Positions 45,761 to 57,679 of a stretch of 64,000 nucleotides of DNA are shown here, piece by piece. How positions within the stretch are numbered: the first letter of the stretch is position 1; every line of letters starts with the position of its first letter. This DNA comes from Chondrilla cf. caribensis (taxonomy: Eukaryota > Porifera > Demospongiae > Chondrillida > Chondrillidae): assembly GCA_964020155.1 (NCBI GenBank), contig OZ026547.1, positions 320,001 through 384,000 on the forward strand, read 5' to 3'. The position numbers and the translations under genes were made by a program. A model generated the notes under the pieces. The model had not been told where the DNA came from, searched no databases, and was given only the letters and a program-made list of their open reading frames with translations.

Positions 45761-46019
45761 GGAAGAAAATGGTAGGTTTGGATCAGAGATCTTGATAGAA
45801 GAGAATTAAGCTCTTAATATTTGACATTTTTTCAATTCAAAAAAAACAGACACCTCATTTTGCAAGGGAAATATTGTATTAGTGTTGTTTGTAATTCAAA
45901 CCACATGTACACATTAGTTGGTGCTACTATTATAATAGTATCTCTTAACATTGACCACACACGAGAGTAAAGTACTGGGCTGGTCGAGTGATATGTTATT
46001 TCTCTTCTCCGCCTGCAGG

Positions 46020-46600
46020 TTCACTCCCGTCAGGCCGGTACGGTGCCGGGACGTTTTTGTAACCAACTACCCTGCTGGCACCAAAGGTATGACTACTATT
46101 ATTTGCATAATGATTAGTCTACCTACCAATTCAATGGCGTTACGGATTCCTTTTAGGAAGAGCTGGTTGCCTTCCTGAACAACGCCATGGGGCTACATTC
46201 CCTGGATGTGAGCCCAGGGGATCCAGTGCTGGGCATATCTATGTCCGGCAACAACAGGCTTTATGCCTTAGTTGAGGTAGGTGTGATGTTGTTCACCAAT
46301 GTTATGCTATATTATTGATTTATTCATGCTTGTCTATTCCAGGTGTGGTTGCTGCAGGAAGCCTCCAACATGGTGGCCCTGGATGGTATGGGAGGCCATT
46401 TATTATTCCGTTATTATTTATTATTCCTTCATTACATTATTCCGCGACCAGCGGTGATTCATTACCGTCACTGGCTCTGTCAGACAGAAAATATGGAAAT
46501 CTGTAGAGGCCACAATGTGCCACAATTTTAAAGACAAGTGGCACTTTCAGAATGAAATATGCAAATTGCCAGGTGAGAGTGAGAAGTAATATGGAAACTC
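46020..46600 (+). pseudogene. NYP exon, LVAFLNN exon and chimeric exon
   Basis: FTPVRPVRCRDVFVTNYPAG (46020-46087), EELVAFLNNAMGLHSLDVSP (46155-46275), then VWLLQEASNMVALDG (46344-) which runs into the second half of a C48 exon B (about 46480-46575) out of frame. Confidence 0.5.
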
Positions 46601-46859
46601 ATCAAGACAAATCTCTATAGGGTACCGAATGTAGTCGGAATCTCAAGATAAGGTATTGTTGACCTCAAGGAGATCCCACTGTTAGGGCATGATGATGTCA
46701 TACAAGTAGGCAACCAATGAGGGAAATGAGAATACTCAGCAACCAAAGAAGGAAATGAAAGAATATTACTGTTGTATTTTGCTTGCAATTGTTACATTAT
46801 TTTGGTATTTAGAATTATTTTATGATTACTCTATTCTGTCTTGTGGTTATCCAGGGAAG

Positions 46860-48245
46860 AGGAAGTTCTAAGTCGAAGGAAATAAACCGGACTGGTGGCC
46901 ATAACAGCTGCAGTTCCAATCTCTGAATGTATCCAAAGATGACTGCGGGCTATTTGCCATTGCCAACACCACAGCCCTCAATCCACCATGAGAAAAACTA
47001 TCCATAGGATGATAAAGAATAGGAAGATTGATCCCCTGCCACATCGACATTGGGAGGGTGGTGGGATCTTAGCAAGTTTTACAGTTAGACCAATTTGATT
47101 TTTATTTTTATATTATGTATCATTAACTTTATTCTTAATATTTATCATTTTTATTTTGATTTAATGATGGTCTTCATACTGCGACTGCTGAAAAGAATTT
47201 ATTAGCAGATCAACCGGTAATAATAATAAATTGATTGATGAAGTTCTGCTGGGAGAAGGGTGGCTTAATGATGGCCATTTGCTGATTTTCATACAACAAT
47301 AATAACTAATTACACATGGTTTTAACCTGAGGGAGCATAGACCCATTAAAATACACAACTAACAATGGTATTCCTGTCTTGTGGGAATCAGGGGCTATGG
47401 GAATGTTATTACAAGGCAATACTTGAGTTTTAGTGAGAAATTCATTCTATTCTTCATCCAGGTTCCAGAGGTATGGAAGGGTTTGGGAGGAACCACCTTG
47501 TACAAAAGCTGTTCCTTAAAAAGGTCACCAGAAAGAACAGTGAGTAGAATGTGGACCCTCAGATGTAGACAAACAACAACACATGTACTCTGCATGTTCC
47601 ATCACTTCTCAGAAATGGACAAGAAAATGAAAGAAACGAATGAAAAGAAGGGTGAGGATTTTGATAACGGGAGAGGAATGCCCTGGCCATTCCATGGGAT
47701 GTGCATACAACGTGTACAGCATATTACAATGATATTTTAATTAACGTCTGTATTCTATATTCTATATTCTATATTCTATATTCTATATTCTATATTCTGT
47801 AGTACATGAGGTATTGAGCTTGTGTCCTTCCTCCTGGCCAGTGAAAGAGCTGAGGAGGTTCATCACCAGCTTCAGGAACCTACGTAAGTCTCAGACCTAT
47901 ACACTACAATGTACTACAGCTGTTATAATAATTAGATTATGTAATTTGTCTGTGCTTACATTATGTATACCTATATTATAATTAATAGTCAGAACGAGGA
48001 ATTTTTGGACACAGTCTTCAATCCCGGCATGGTGGCCCGAGGAAATAGAGTATAATTCTCCAAATGGAGGAAGAGGTACGTTATGCAAATTCTGTCCGAT
48101 TCTGAAGGTACCTTTGATTGCAATGCTGCTATTGAATCACTTTGGACAGAGTCAGGCCAAGTGACCAAGAATTGACCAAAGTCACTGAAAAGATTCTCTT
48201 AGAATTCCCCAAGAGGATCCAAGTGTCTCAGGGCTTGGAGAAGAT
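46860..48245 (+). pseudogene. Cys exon, exon A relic and upstream block
   Basis: 46918-47050: SLNVSKDDCGLFAIANTTAL then a deletion. 47235-47290: LLGEGWLNDGHLL relic. Then VPEVWKGLGGTTLYKSC (about 47462-47545), VHEVLSLCPSSWPVKELRRF (about 47803-47884), IPAWWPEEIEYNSPNGG (about 47988-48075) and an ELTKVTEKILLEFP exon whose acceptor AG is lost (about 48142-48243). 47750-47800 is a 7-bp TATTCTA tandem. Confidence 0.55.
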
Positions 48246-48340
48246 ACTTGAATTACTGTAAGGTACTTTTGGTTTTCATGCTAGATGCAATCAAAAAAGC
48301 ATATATCTGTCATTTCATCCCTCACTTTCACTTACAATAG

Positions 48341-48821
48341 GTGGCTGTGGAATCCGATACGGTACAACCAACCATAAACTTAACTGAAGAAGATGAGGAA
48401 GATCTACTTGGAGGAGGGTGGTTGAATGACGGCCATTTTGCTGTGGTCAATGCTTTACTGAAACAACAATGGCCACAGCAAAATGGCCAGGAAAATACCC
48501 TAACCTTGAAGGCTGGACTCTTTAATAGTGAGTATATGTATTGATTGCACATTTTTGAGAAAGTTGGCATATTGACATTCTTTTTTGAACATATTTTAGG
48601 TAAAAATGCAGATGTGGTTCAAGTGGTACATCAAGCAGGGGACCACTGGGTAACAGTTTCAAATAAAGGATGCAGCAAAAGAGATATAATAGTGTATGAT
48701 TCGTTACCGTCCCTGGCTTTATCAAGCAAAAAGATAAGGAAATCTGTAGAGGCACAATGTGCCACGATATTGAAGACAAGTGGGACTTTCAAAATGAAAT
48801 ATGAAATACGCAGCCTGTCAG
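48341..48821 (+). pseudogene. C48 exon A (intact) and exon B (7-bp insertion)
   Basis: 48341-48527 reads VAVESDTVQPTINLTEEDEE, DLLGGGWLNDGHFAVVNALL, ending phase 1 as required. 48612-48821 reads VVQVVHQAGDHWVTVSNKGC, IIVYDSLPSLALSSKKIRKS. An extra AAATATG near the end shifts the frame just before the donor. His and Asp are present. Confidence 0.68.
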
Positions 48822-49094
48822 GTGAGAGTGAGAAGTAATATGGAAACATTAAGACAAAGCTCTATAGGGTACTGAATGTAGTCAGAATCTCAAGATAAGG
48901 TATTGTCGACCTCAAGGAGATGCCATTGTTAGGGCTTGATGATGTCATGCAAGTAGGCAACCAATGAGGGAAATGAGAAAACTCGGCAACCAAAGAAGGA
49001 AATGAAAGAATATTACTGTTGTATTTTGCTTGCAATTGCTACATTATTTTGGTATTTAGAATTATTTTATGATTACTCTATTCTGTCTTGTTGT

Positions 49095-49740
49095 GGTTAT
49101 TCAGGGAAGAGGAAGTTCTGAGTCGCAGGAAATGAACCGGAGTGGTGGCCGCAACACCTGCAGTTTGAATCTCCAAATGTTATCTAAAGCTCAATGTAAG
49201 ATATAATTATATGTATATAAGTTCTACTGTACATTATTATTATTTATGTTTACTAAGAAGCCAAATGCAATGGTCTCAGCTAATCCTGCCAAATTTCCCA
49301 GGTTAGTATTTTAACTTTAGTTACTATGTTCCATAATAGATTATATTATCATCATTATCATTTCTGATTCAATATACAGACTGCAACTCAATCGGCATCC
49401 TAGGCCTCAGACTGTAAGAATTATTTACATCCTAATTTTGTGATATGTGAATTTACTCTGTATAATGATGTAATACATTTTCCTTTCTAAAGCCATCCCC
49501 CGAGATCCATCAATCTGGTTCCCACGTCTCGGGCTGACAGCCAGAGACAGGTCTGTCATCCAGTCCGAAGAGGAGCTGGATTGTCACAAATGGATGCCGT
49601 CAGCCAGCTTTTAAGAAGGGCATTCAGTGAGAAAATCAACGGTCTTGTGCCACCACTGGCGTTGTCTTTGCCGGAAATTCTGGACTTCAGACCACCACAG
49701 CCAATGCCCAGGCACATAAATTTAATGGATGATGCATGTA
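49095..49740 (+). pseudogene. WWP relic, MDAVSQ coil and GLVPPLALSLPEILD exon
   Basis: 49108-49195 is a GKRKFW-type exon with lost WWP residues (RSGGRNTCSL). About 49495-49720 joins SGWQPETGL-type sequence to MDAVSQLLRRAFSEKINGLV and LSLPEILDFRPPQPMPR. Confidence 0.45.
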
Positions 49741-49794
49741 TCAATTGTCTATTCGTGTCAATTTGAATTCCTTCACCTTCACTATTTTCATCCA

Positions 49795-50051
49795 CAGAAC
49801 GTGGTACAGATTGTCTACATACCACGATGCATGGTTTTCCCCAGGAAAATTTAAGTGTTCAAATGCTTCGAAGAAGGAGGCAAGCTCCTCTCTGGCAAGA
49901 GTACTTAAAATTTATTTCTTGCATTTGCAATAAACCCTGCTTAACTTCCATACCAATGATGGAATGCAATAAATGCAATAAAAAATTCCTCCTATCATGC
50001 ATGGGTAGGAAAAGGAGCGGCCGGAACTGGGTTTGTCCTAGTTGTATATAG
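49795..50051 (+). pseudogene. C48 subtype B with core deleted, PHD finger kept
   Basis: The exon begins NVVQIVYIPRC after CCACAG, then a deletion removes HW, YDS and the Cys block and resumes at MHGF. The tail reads MLRRRRQAPLWQEYLKFISC, ICNKPCLTSIPMMECNKCNK, KFLLSCMGRKRSGRNWVCPS, CI and stop. It shows the PHD pattern C-x-C, C-x2-C, (L)-x2-C, W-x-C-x2-C with the usual His replaced by Leu. TAATTACTGATTATTTTATT repeats follow. Confidence 0.7.
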
Positions 50052-50405
50052 TAGTTTTTAAATTACTGATTATTTTATTTGAGACTTTAATGATTACTGA
50101 TTATTTTATTTGAGACTTTAATAATTACTGATTATTTTATTGTTGATTGCAATTGTTCTTCTTTGAGATTACAATGATTACCTTGTCTTGAAATTATCTA
50201 CTATTGGCCCTGGATGGGGTGGCCCCATTGGTGAGGGAAAATCCCCCAGCAACACTCCAGAGCAGAAAGCAAGCAAGAACTATGTAGGGTAATAATCTTC
50301 ACAGTAGTGTAGTTACTGAATACAATATCACACATTCTGCAAAAACTGCATTAAAGGGCATATATTGATAGTAACATCGAGCCAAGAAAGACCATCAATA
50401 TTCTT

Positions 50406-50960
50406 GTGATTGACTGGTCAAGAGACAATCTGATCCCTCGTCCAAGAGCAGGTCAGTTAAGCTATCGTCTTGAGATACTCGAAAATGCACATTTTTTGAG
50501 ATGCGGGCATGTTTTTTGCCTAGTGTGTATAGAGACAGATGTGGGCAATACAAGCGGAACAAATGAAGCCTACGTGCCCTTTGTGTAGGGTGGAAATATC
50601 ACAAAGGTAAGTTTAGTTTAGGGCCACTTGCTTGGCCTTCGCTGGTGGAGAGACAATAATCCAATCCCTCATCCATGACCAGGTCAATTAAGCTATTGCC
50701 ATGTAAAATTCCATATGCCATGTGGTATGCGGCCATACTCTGTGGTTATGCCATGTGATTCACCCTGTCTGTATCTCAAGTGGCCGTTGAACACTGCTTA
50801 TATGCCATATGTACATACACTTGCTGTGTTAACCTGCAGAATCCAGGGCCACTTGCTTGGCCTACGTTGGACAAGGGACAATCCAATCCAACACAGAATG
50901 CACACAGAGAAGGGAGGAGCTTGTGGGCTTGTCCAAATTGTATATTAAAACCATTTAATT
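50406..50960 (+). pseudogene. RING-like exon and CPNC-type end
   Basis: 50440-50545: GQLSYRLEILENAHFLRCGH, VFCLVC. 50550-50605: AIQAEQMKPTCPLCRVEISQ, one base out of frame, with a GTAAG donor. Then 50640-50720 repeats the lead-in, and 50845-50945 is a REGRSLWACPNC-type tail. Confidence 0.5.
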
Positions 50961-51054
50961 CATTGTATTTTACTATGATGAGAATGAAACTCGCTTTGAC
51001 TGTATAATACTAGGAAATCATTGTAACTACGATAAAATTCTTATTTTACAAATT

Positions 51055-51430
51055 GTTACCAACATTGATGGCCAGAAGGACCCCAGTACAAGGAGAGAGG
51101 AGCCAAAAAGTGAGTACCGGTGGCTAGTTTGAGGTGCAGTGCGGTGCCAAGGGGTCTGTCACCAATTATCCTGCCAACACCAGGGAGGTATGAATACTGC
51201 TATTACTTGTTTCTTATATATCCTTAATTACGTTATTTCATCAATGTTCATAGCGACCATCTCAAGCTCCACCGTGGAAAGGGAAATGAGAAAATAAGAG
51301 GAGCTTGATGACAGACACATGGACGCTGTCAGCCAGCTGCTGAAAAGAGCATTTCAAGGAATCAGCGGTCTTGTGCCACCACTGGCGTTGTCTCTACCAG
51401 AAATTCTGGACACCGCCGGCACCACGGAGG
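51055..51430 (+). pseudogene. IVTNIDGQK, NYP and coil exons
   Basis: IVTNIDGQKDPSTRREEPK (about 51053-51110), a GANGSVTNYP-type exon (about 51130-51187), then a coil EELDDRHMDAVSQLLKRAFQ and SGLVPPLALSLPEILD (about 51290-51410) fused to the end of an NYP exon (TAGTTE). Confidence 0.5.
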
Positions 51431-51602
51431 TATGACTACTATTATTTGTATGATTATGATTAGTCTACTTACCAATTCAATGGCATATTGGGACCTTAAT
51501 TTCAGTCCTTAATGCACAGGTGTCCTCGTTTCAGAGGTTTGGAATAGAGGTCCCACTGTGCCATAAAAACAGCAACTTAGTATACCAATTCAGTATAGAA
51601 GA

Positions 51603-51890
51603 ATGGTGACGTCGACCAGGAGGAGGTTTTCGTTCCAGTGGTGCTGCAGGTACACCATTGGCAGCTGCAGCAGGTACAGGTGCGTTAAAGAGGAGAGGAG
51701 ATGCGTCAATTGCGTCCCTTTAAAGGAAAACAGTTGCAGAAACGCACCTGCAGTAAGTCACGGGGAGACATTGTTCAAACGGCCTGTACTTACAACTATC
51801 GTCTTTCTTTTATTTCAGCCCCCTCCCCTAAGGCAACCAGACTCGACCTCCGGCACCGGTCCAGGTGGTGGGAGAGACAGTGAACAGTGG
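51603..51890 (+). CDS. CXC-like start exon and proline-rich exon
   Basis: 51603-51752: MVTSTRRRFSFQWCCRYTIG, SCSRYRCVKEERRCVNCVPL, KENSCRNAPA, phase 0 at GTAAGT. Two cluster cysteines are Tyr here (CCRY, SRYRC), which should weaken zinc binding. About 51819-51890: PPPLRQPDSTSGTGPGGGRD, ending at GTAAGT. Confidence 0.58.
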
Positions 51891-52082
51891 TAAGTTTTTT
51901 ATTTCTTCAATATACTAGGTGAAGGTTTTTAAACCTATAAGCTAAGAAAGCCAGAGAGAGAAAACTCAGCAACCAAAGAAGGAAATGAAAGAATATTACT
52001 GTTGTATTTTGCTTGCAATTGCTACATTATTTTGGTATTTAGAATTATTTTATGATTATTCTGTCTTGTTGTGGTTATTCAG

Positions 52083-53510
52083 GGAAGAGGAAGTTCTGGG
52101 TCCAAGCAAACAAGCCAGACTGGTGGCCACAACAGCTGCAGTTCCGAATGCATGCAAAGATGAATGCCAGCTATTTGCCATTGCCAACGCCACAGCCCTT
52201 GTAAACGGTATAGATTCCACCAACTGCAGTTGGGATCAATCCACCATGAGAAGAACTATCTACAGCATGATAAAAGAATAGGAACCCACCATAACCCACC
52301 ATCAACCCTGCCCCATCGACATCAGGAGGGTGATGGGATCATACCAACTTTTACAGTTAGACCAATTTGATTTTTATTTTTATATTATGTATCATTAACT
52401 TTATTCTTAATATTTATCATTTTTATTTTGATTTAATGATAGTCTTCATACTGCGACTGCTGAAAAGAATTTATTAGCAGATCAACCGGTAATAATAATA
52501 AATTGATTGATGAAGTTCTGCTGGGAGAAGGGTGGCTTAATGATGGCCATTTTGCTGATATTCGTACAACTAAAAATAACATGTACACATGGTTTTAACC
52601 TGAGGGAGCATAGACCCATTAAAATACACAACAAACAATGATATTTCCTGTCTTGTGGGAATCAGGGGCTATGGGAATGTTATTACAAGGCAATACTTGT
52701 GTTTATTGAGAAATTCATTCTATTCTTCATCCAGGTTATAGAGGTATGGAAGGATTTGGGAGGAACCACCTCGTACAAAAGGTTTTCCTCAAAATGGTTG
52801 CCAGAAAGAACAGTGAGTAGAATGTGGACCCTCAGATGTAGACAGACGACATGATATTATGTACTCTGCATGTTCCATCACATCTCAGAAATGGACAAGA
52901 AAATGAAAGAAACGAATGAAAAGAATGGTGAGGATTTTGATAACGGGAGATGAATGCTCTGGCCATTCCATGGGATGTGCATACAACGTGTACAGCATAT
53001 TACAATGATATTTTAATTAACGTCTGTATTCTATATATATTCTGTATTCTATATTGTTACAGTAGTACATGAGGTGTCAAACTTGCACCCTTCCTCGTGG
53101 CCAGTGGACGAGCTTAGAAGTTTCATTACAAGCTTCATTAACCCGCGTAAGTCTCACACTCTTACACTACAATGTACTAGCAGCTGTTATAATAATTAGA
53201 TTATGCAATTCATCTATGCTTACATTATTTATGCCTATATTATAATTAATAGTCAGAAAGAGGAGTTTTTGGACACACTCCCCAATCCCGGCATGGTGGC
53301 CCGAGGAAATTGGGTATAGTTCTCCAAATGGAGGAAGAGGTACGTTATGCAAATTCTGTCCGATTCTGAAGGTACTTTGACTGGAATGCTGCTATTGAAT
53401 CACTTTAGGCAGAGTCAGGCCAAATGTACAAGAATTGACGAAAGTCACTGAAAAGATTCTTTTGGAATTTTCCCAGAGAATCCAAGTGTCTCAGGGCTTG
53501 GAGAAGGTAC
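52083..53510 (+). pseudogene. Cys exon, relic and upstream block
   Basis: 52083-52281: KDECQLFAIANATALVNGID then WDQSTMRRTIYSMIKE. The Gly after the catalytic Cys is Gln. Then the exon A relic (about 52505-52555), VPEVW-type exon (about 52735-52812), VHEVSNLHPSSWPVDELRSF (about 53065-53147), WWP exon (about 53255-53339, WWPEEI changed) and ELTKVTEKILLEFSQRIQVS (about 53410-53507). Confidence 0.55.
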
Positions 53511-53599
53511 TTGAATTACTGTAATGTACTTTTGGTTTTCATGCTAGATGCAATCAAAAAATCTGACATCTTTCATTTCATCTCTCACTTTCATTTACA

Positions 53600-53947
53600 A
53601 TAGGTGGCTGTGGAATCCAATACGGTACAAGGAGTGACGGCCATTTTGCTGTGGTCAATGCTTTACTAAAACATCAATGGCAACAGCAAAATGGCCTGGA
53701 AAATACCCTAACAATAAAGGCAGGGCTCTTTAATAGTGAGTATATGTATTGATTGCATATTTTTGAGAAAGTTGACATCATATTGACATTATCTTTAATG
53801 AACATATTTTAGCTAACAATACAGATGTGGTTCAAGTGGTACATCAAACAGGGGACCACTGGGTGACAGTTTCCAATAAAGGATGCAGCAAAAGAGATAT
53901 ACTAGTATATGATTCGTTACCGTCCCTGGCTTTGTCAAGCAAAAAGG
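53600..53947 (+). pseudogene. Shortened exon A and exon B cut by an insertion
   Basis: 53605-53735 starts VAVESNTVQ then skips LLGGGWLND to SDGHFAVVNALLKHQW-like sequence. 53826-53947 reads VVQVVHQTGDHWVTVSNKGC, ILVYDSLPSLALSSKK and is then replaced by unrelated DNA. Confidence 0.6.
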
Positions 53948-54672
53948 GGGTGACGTTTCTAGCTCAACAAACATATCTGAACTCTATGCACGTTTATACT
54001 TTTCATTTCTTATTTCGAATATCGGTATTATAATTCAGTAATGGTAAAATTGCTGCTCCAATAAACCATATCAAATTGGCTAGTGTAGCGATTCCGGTGG
54101 GTTTTATTAAAGCTACTGGGATACATTTAACATTGTATATCTATTACCGTTATTGAGATGTCACCGCATTTGTCATATAGGAAGGAGAAGAAACGGATTT
54201 CAATTGTGACATCTCAACAACCATAATAGATACAAACGTCTCTATTTAGATTTACCATGTAAGAACATTTTCTTGGCGATGACAGCATTTTATCTTTCAA
54301 AAAACCCACCAGAATGACAAAAGAATCTACTACATTAGAAACTCGACCGTGATATATCCATTTTACGTGCATGTCACGAGTTAAGCATCACGTCATTGTT
54401 ACTCGGTGATAGCCCGGTACAGCTAGTCCCACGATAAAGGTTCAACGTTCTTTTTCGAGGCAATACGCTATCCTATATCTACTAATTGGCGCAATTTAGA
54501 AGAGAATATTACTTCTCTAACGGCGAATTTTGCGAATTCTTTTGTGACGGTTCTTATAGAAACGTGAATGTCATGTGACTGCTCGTGACCCGCTACCAAA
54601 TTAGGCAATTCTATTGTTTACATAACTTTAAAACCGCAAGTTATTTGTTTCCCCGTTTGATGCTGACATCTA
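53948..54672. mobile_element. Unique insert with nested inverted repeats
   Basis: Foreign to the family on both sides. Inner arms TATCTATTACCG...GAGATGTCAC (54138-54165) and their inverse (54206-54233) form a strong hairpin. A wider pair, ggtgggtttt and aaaacccacc, encloses it. Perhaps a fold-back element, but clear ends and a target duplication were not found. Confidence 0.5.
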
Positions 54673-55065
54673 CCTGCGCACTCTCCTGAGTAACACCTAC
54701 AGTGAAATCACTGTGGAATTTGTCAAGTGCTCACAACAGAATGGGGGGACAGCTTGTGGCTTATGCCGCAGCCCATGTGACATCACTGTGTCATGGACAA
54801 GATCAAGGCACAGTCCTGTTGATCAAGCAGCAATGCGCGATCATCTTCTCTATTGCTTTGAAGCAGGGAAGATGCATGGGTTTCCCCAGGAAAATTTAAG
54901 TGCTCAAATGCTTCGAAGGAGGCAAGCTCCTCTCTGGCAAGAGCACTTAAAATTTATTTCTTGCATTTGCAATAAACCCTGGTTAACTTCCATACCAGTG
55001 ATTGAATGCAATAAAAGCAAGTCAGAAAAAGAGCAGCCGGAACTGGGTTTGTCCTAGTTGCATAT
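54673..55065 (+). pseudogene. C48 subtype B Cys segment with broken PHD
   Basis: SNTYSEITVEFVKCSQQNGG, TACGL, then a small deletion shifts the frame. A second frame continues MRDHLLYCFEAGKMHGFPQE, FISCICNKPWLTSIPVIECN and then loses the KKFxLSC part. Two separate lesions. Confidence 0.65.
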
Positions 55066-55249
55066 AGTATTTTCTTAAATTACTGATTATTTTATTTGAG
55101 ACTTTAATAATTACTGATTATTTTATTTGAGACTTTAATAATTACTGATTATTTTATTGTTGATTGCAATTGTTCTTCTTTGAGATTACAATGATTACCT
55201 TGTCTTGAAATTACAATGAAAAAATGTTCACCAATTATCCCACCAACAC

Positions 55250-56032
55250 CAGGGAGGTATGAATACTGTGTTATTACTTGTTTCTTATATATACTTAATT
55301 ATGTTATTTTTTCACGACCGTCTCAAGCTCCATGGTGGAAAGGAAAATGAGAAAAATATTGCAATATATGCAGCTAATCCTGCCATATTCGTGTCATTTT
55401 GAATTCCTTAACTTGGAAAGGGAAATGAGCAGAACTCGAGTGGAGCAACCAATGAAGGAAATGAAAGAATATTACTGTTGTATTTTGCTTGCAATTACTT
55501 CATTAATTTGGTATTTAGAATTATTTTCCCCACAAATTACAAATGGAGTCATTTTCCTTCACCTTCAATATTTTCCATCCACAGAACGTGGTACAGATTG
55601 TATACCTACCAAAAGGCATTGGCTGGTGGTGTCCACTGTGGGCTGCTCCCCAGGTACTGTCAAGGTATATGACAGTACCCTCCCTACAGGGGAACAAAGT
55701 ACTTTTACACAGGAAATGAGAAAGTACTTGAAAAAGCACTTGCCACTCTCCTGAGTAACACCTACAGGGAAATTACTGTTAATTTGTCAAGTGCTCACAA
55801 CAGAATGGGGGACAGCTTGTGGTTATGCCGCAGCCCATGTGACATCACTGTGTCATGGACAAGGTCAAGGCACAGTCCTGTTTGATCAAGCAGTAATGCG
55901 CGATCATCTTCTCTATTGCTTTGAAGCAGGCAAGATGCATGGGTTTCCCCAGGGAAGTTTAGGTGCTCAAATGCTTCGAAGGAGGCAGGCTACTCTCTGG
56001 CAAGAGTACTTAAAATTTACTGAGAGAGCTTA
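55250..56032 (+). pseudogene. C48 subtype B exon, frameshifted before the His
   Basis: After the NYP and coil remnants (55230-55380), 55586-56032 starts NVVQIVYLPK. Two extra bases (ccaaaaggc, not ccaaggc) put RHWLVVSTVGCSPGTVKVYD out of frame. A later single-base loss precedes SQQN. The tail ends LWQEYLKFTERA and stop. 62262-62690 carries the same first lesion. Confidence 0.65.
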
Positions 56033-56299
56033 GAAGTGACTTTTGAGAAAATATTTCAGATAAAACAAGACAATATTATAATGAAAGAGAAAACAAAGAT
56101 GGAGAATCCAATGAAATGCAGAATCTAATAGAAGATATGAAAACAAGGAAGACCAGTCGTCGAACCAATCAAATGATCATAAAGATTGTAGCCAAACAGA
56201 TGAATTAGAAGTTGTAAGAGCATTTACAAAATTTAAGAGAATATGGAACAAAAGAAACTAGGTTTACTCCAAAGATTAATCAGATCATTACTAAGATTA

Positions 56300-56790
56300 A
56301 TCTATCTGGGGTCATGACAGCAAGGAAGGCCACGCCTCTAAAAGTGAGGAAGATAACGGCATTCTGCTGGGAGGAGGGTGGCTTGATGATGGCCAGATTT
56401 GCTGTGGTCAATGCTTTACTAAAACATCAATGGCCACAGCAAAATGGCCTGGAAAATACCCTAACCTTGAAGGCTGGGTTCTTTAATAGTGAGTATATAT
56501 TGATTGCATATTTTTGAGAAAGTTGACATCGTAATGACATTATCTTTTTTGAACATATTTTAGCTAACAATATAGATGTGGTTCGAGTGGTACACCAAGC
56601 AGGGGACCACTGGGTGATGCTTTCCAGTAAAGGATGCAGCAAAGGAGAAATCCTGGTATATGATTCGTTACCGTCCCTAGCTTTGTCAAGCAGAAAGATA
56701 AGAATAAATTGTAGAGTGAGACTTTCAGAATGAAGTATGCAAATTGTCAGGTGGGAGTGAGAAGTAATATGGAAACTCATGAGGACAAAC
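56300..56790 (+). pseudogene. Exon A (extra base) and exon B copy
   Basis: 56325-56488 has the shared ggccagatttgc shift. 56576-56730 reads VVRVVHQAGDHWVMLSSKGC, ILVYDSLPSLALSSRKIRIN, then a deletion ends the frame. Confidence 0.6.
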
Positions 56791-56849
56791 CTCTGTAGGG
56801 TACCGAATGTAGTCAGAATCTCACGATAAGGTATTGTCGACCTTTTGAC

Positions 56850-57425
56850 TTTTTTCCAGGTTTACAGAGGTATGGAAGGGTTCACTAGGTACCACCTTGT
56901 TCAGAAGGTCTTCCTCGAGAATGAGATTAGATTATGCAATTCGTCAGTGTTTACATTATGTATGCCACATTAGAATTAAGTCAGAACGAGGAGTCTAAAG
57001 TGGCAGAAAAGATTCTCTCGGAATTTCCCGAGAGAACCCAAGTGTCTCAGGCCTTGGAGACCGTACTTGAATTACTGTAATGTACTTTTGGTTTTCATGC
57101 TAGATGCAATCAAAAAATCTGATATCTGTCATTTCATCTCTCACTTTCACAATAGGTGGCTGTGGAATCCGATACTGTACAACCAACCATAAACTCAAAT
57201 GAAGAAGCCATTGGGTGATGCTTTCTACTAGAGACTGCTGTGCCGAAGAAATCATCGTATATGATTCTTTGCTGTCACTGGCACTGTCAAGCAGAAAGAT
57301 AAGGAAATCTGTAGAGGCACAATGTGCCACGATTTCAAAGACAAGTGGCACTTTCAGAATGAAATATCCAAATTGCCAGGTGAGAGTGAGAATTAATATG
57401 GAAACTCATTAAGACAAACCTCTAT
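56850..57425 (+). pseudogene. Collapsed block ending in exon B
   Basis: Short pieces of VPEVW, WWP-side and ELTKV exons (56860-57070), a cut exon A (57155-57205), then exon B from HWVMLSTRDC: IIVYDSLLSLALSSRKIRKS to YPNCQ at gtgaga (57208-57378). Confidence 0.55.
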
Positions 57426-57679
57426 AGGGTACTGAATGTAGTTGGAATCTCAAGATAAGGTATTTTTGACCTCAAGGAGATCCCACTGTTAGGGTTTGAT
57501 GATGTCATACAAGTAGGCAACCAATGAGGGAAATGAGAAAACTCAGCAACCAAAGGAAATGAAAGAATATTACTGTTGTATTTTGCTTGCAATTGCTACA
57601 TTATTTCATTATTTAGAATTATTTTATGATTACTCTATTCTGTCTTGTGATTATTGTTGTGATTATTCGGGGAAGAGGA

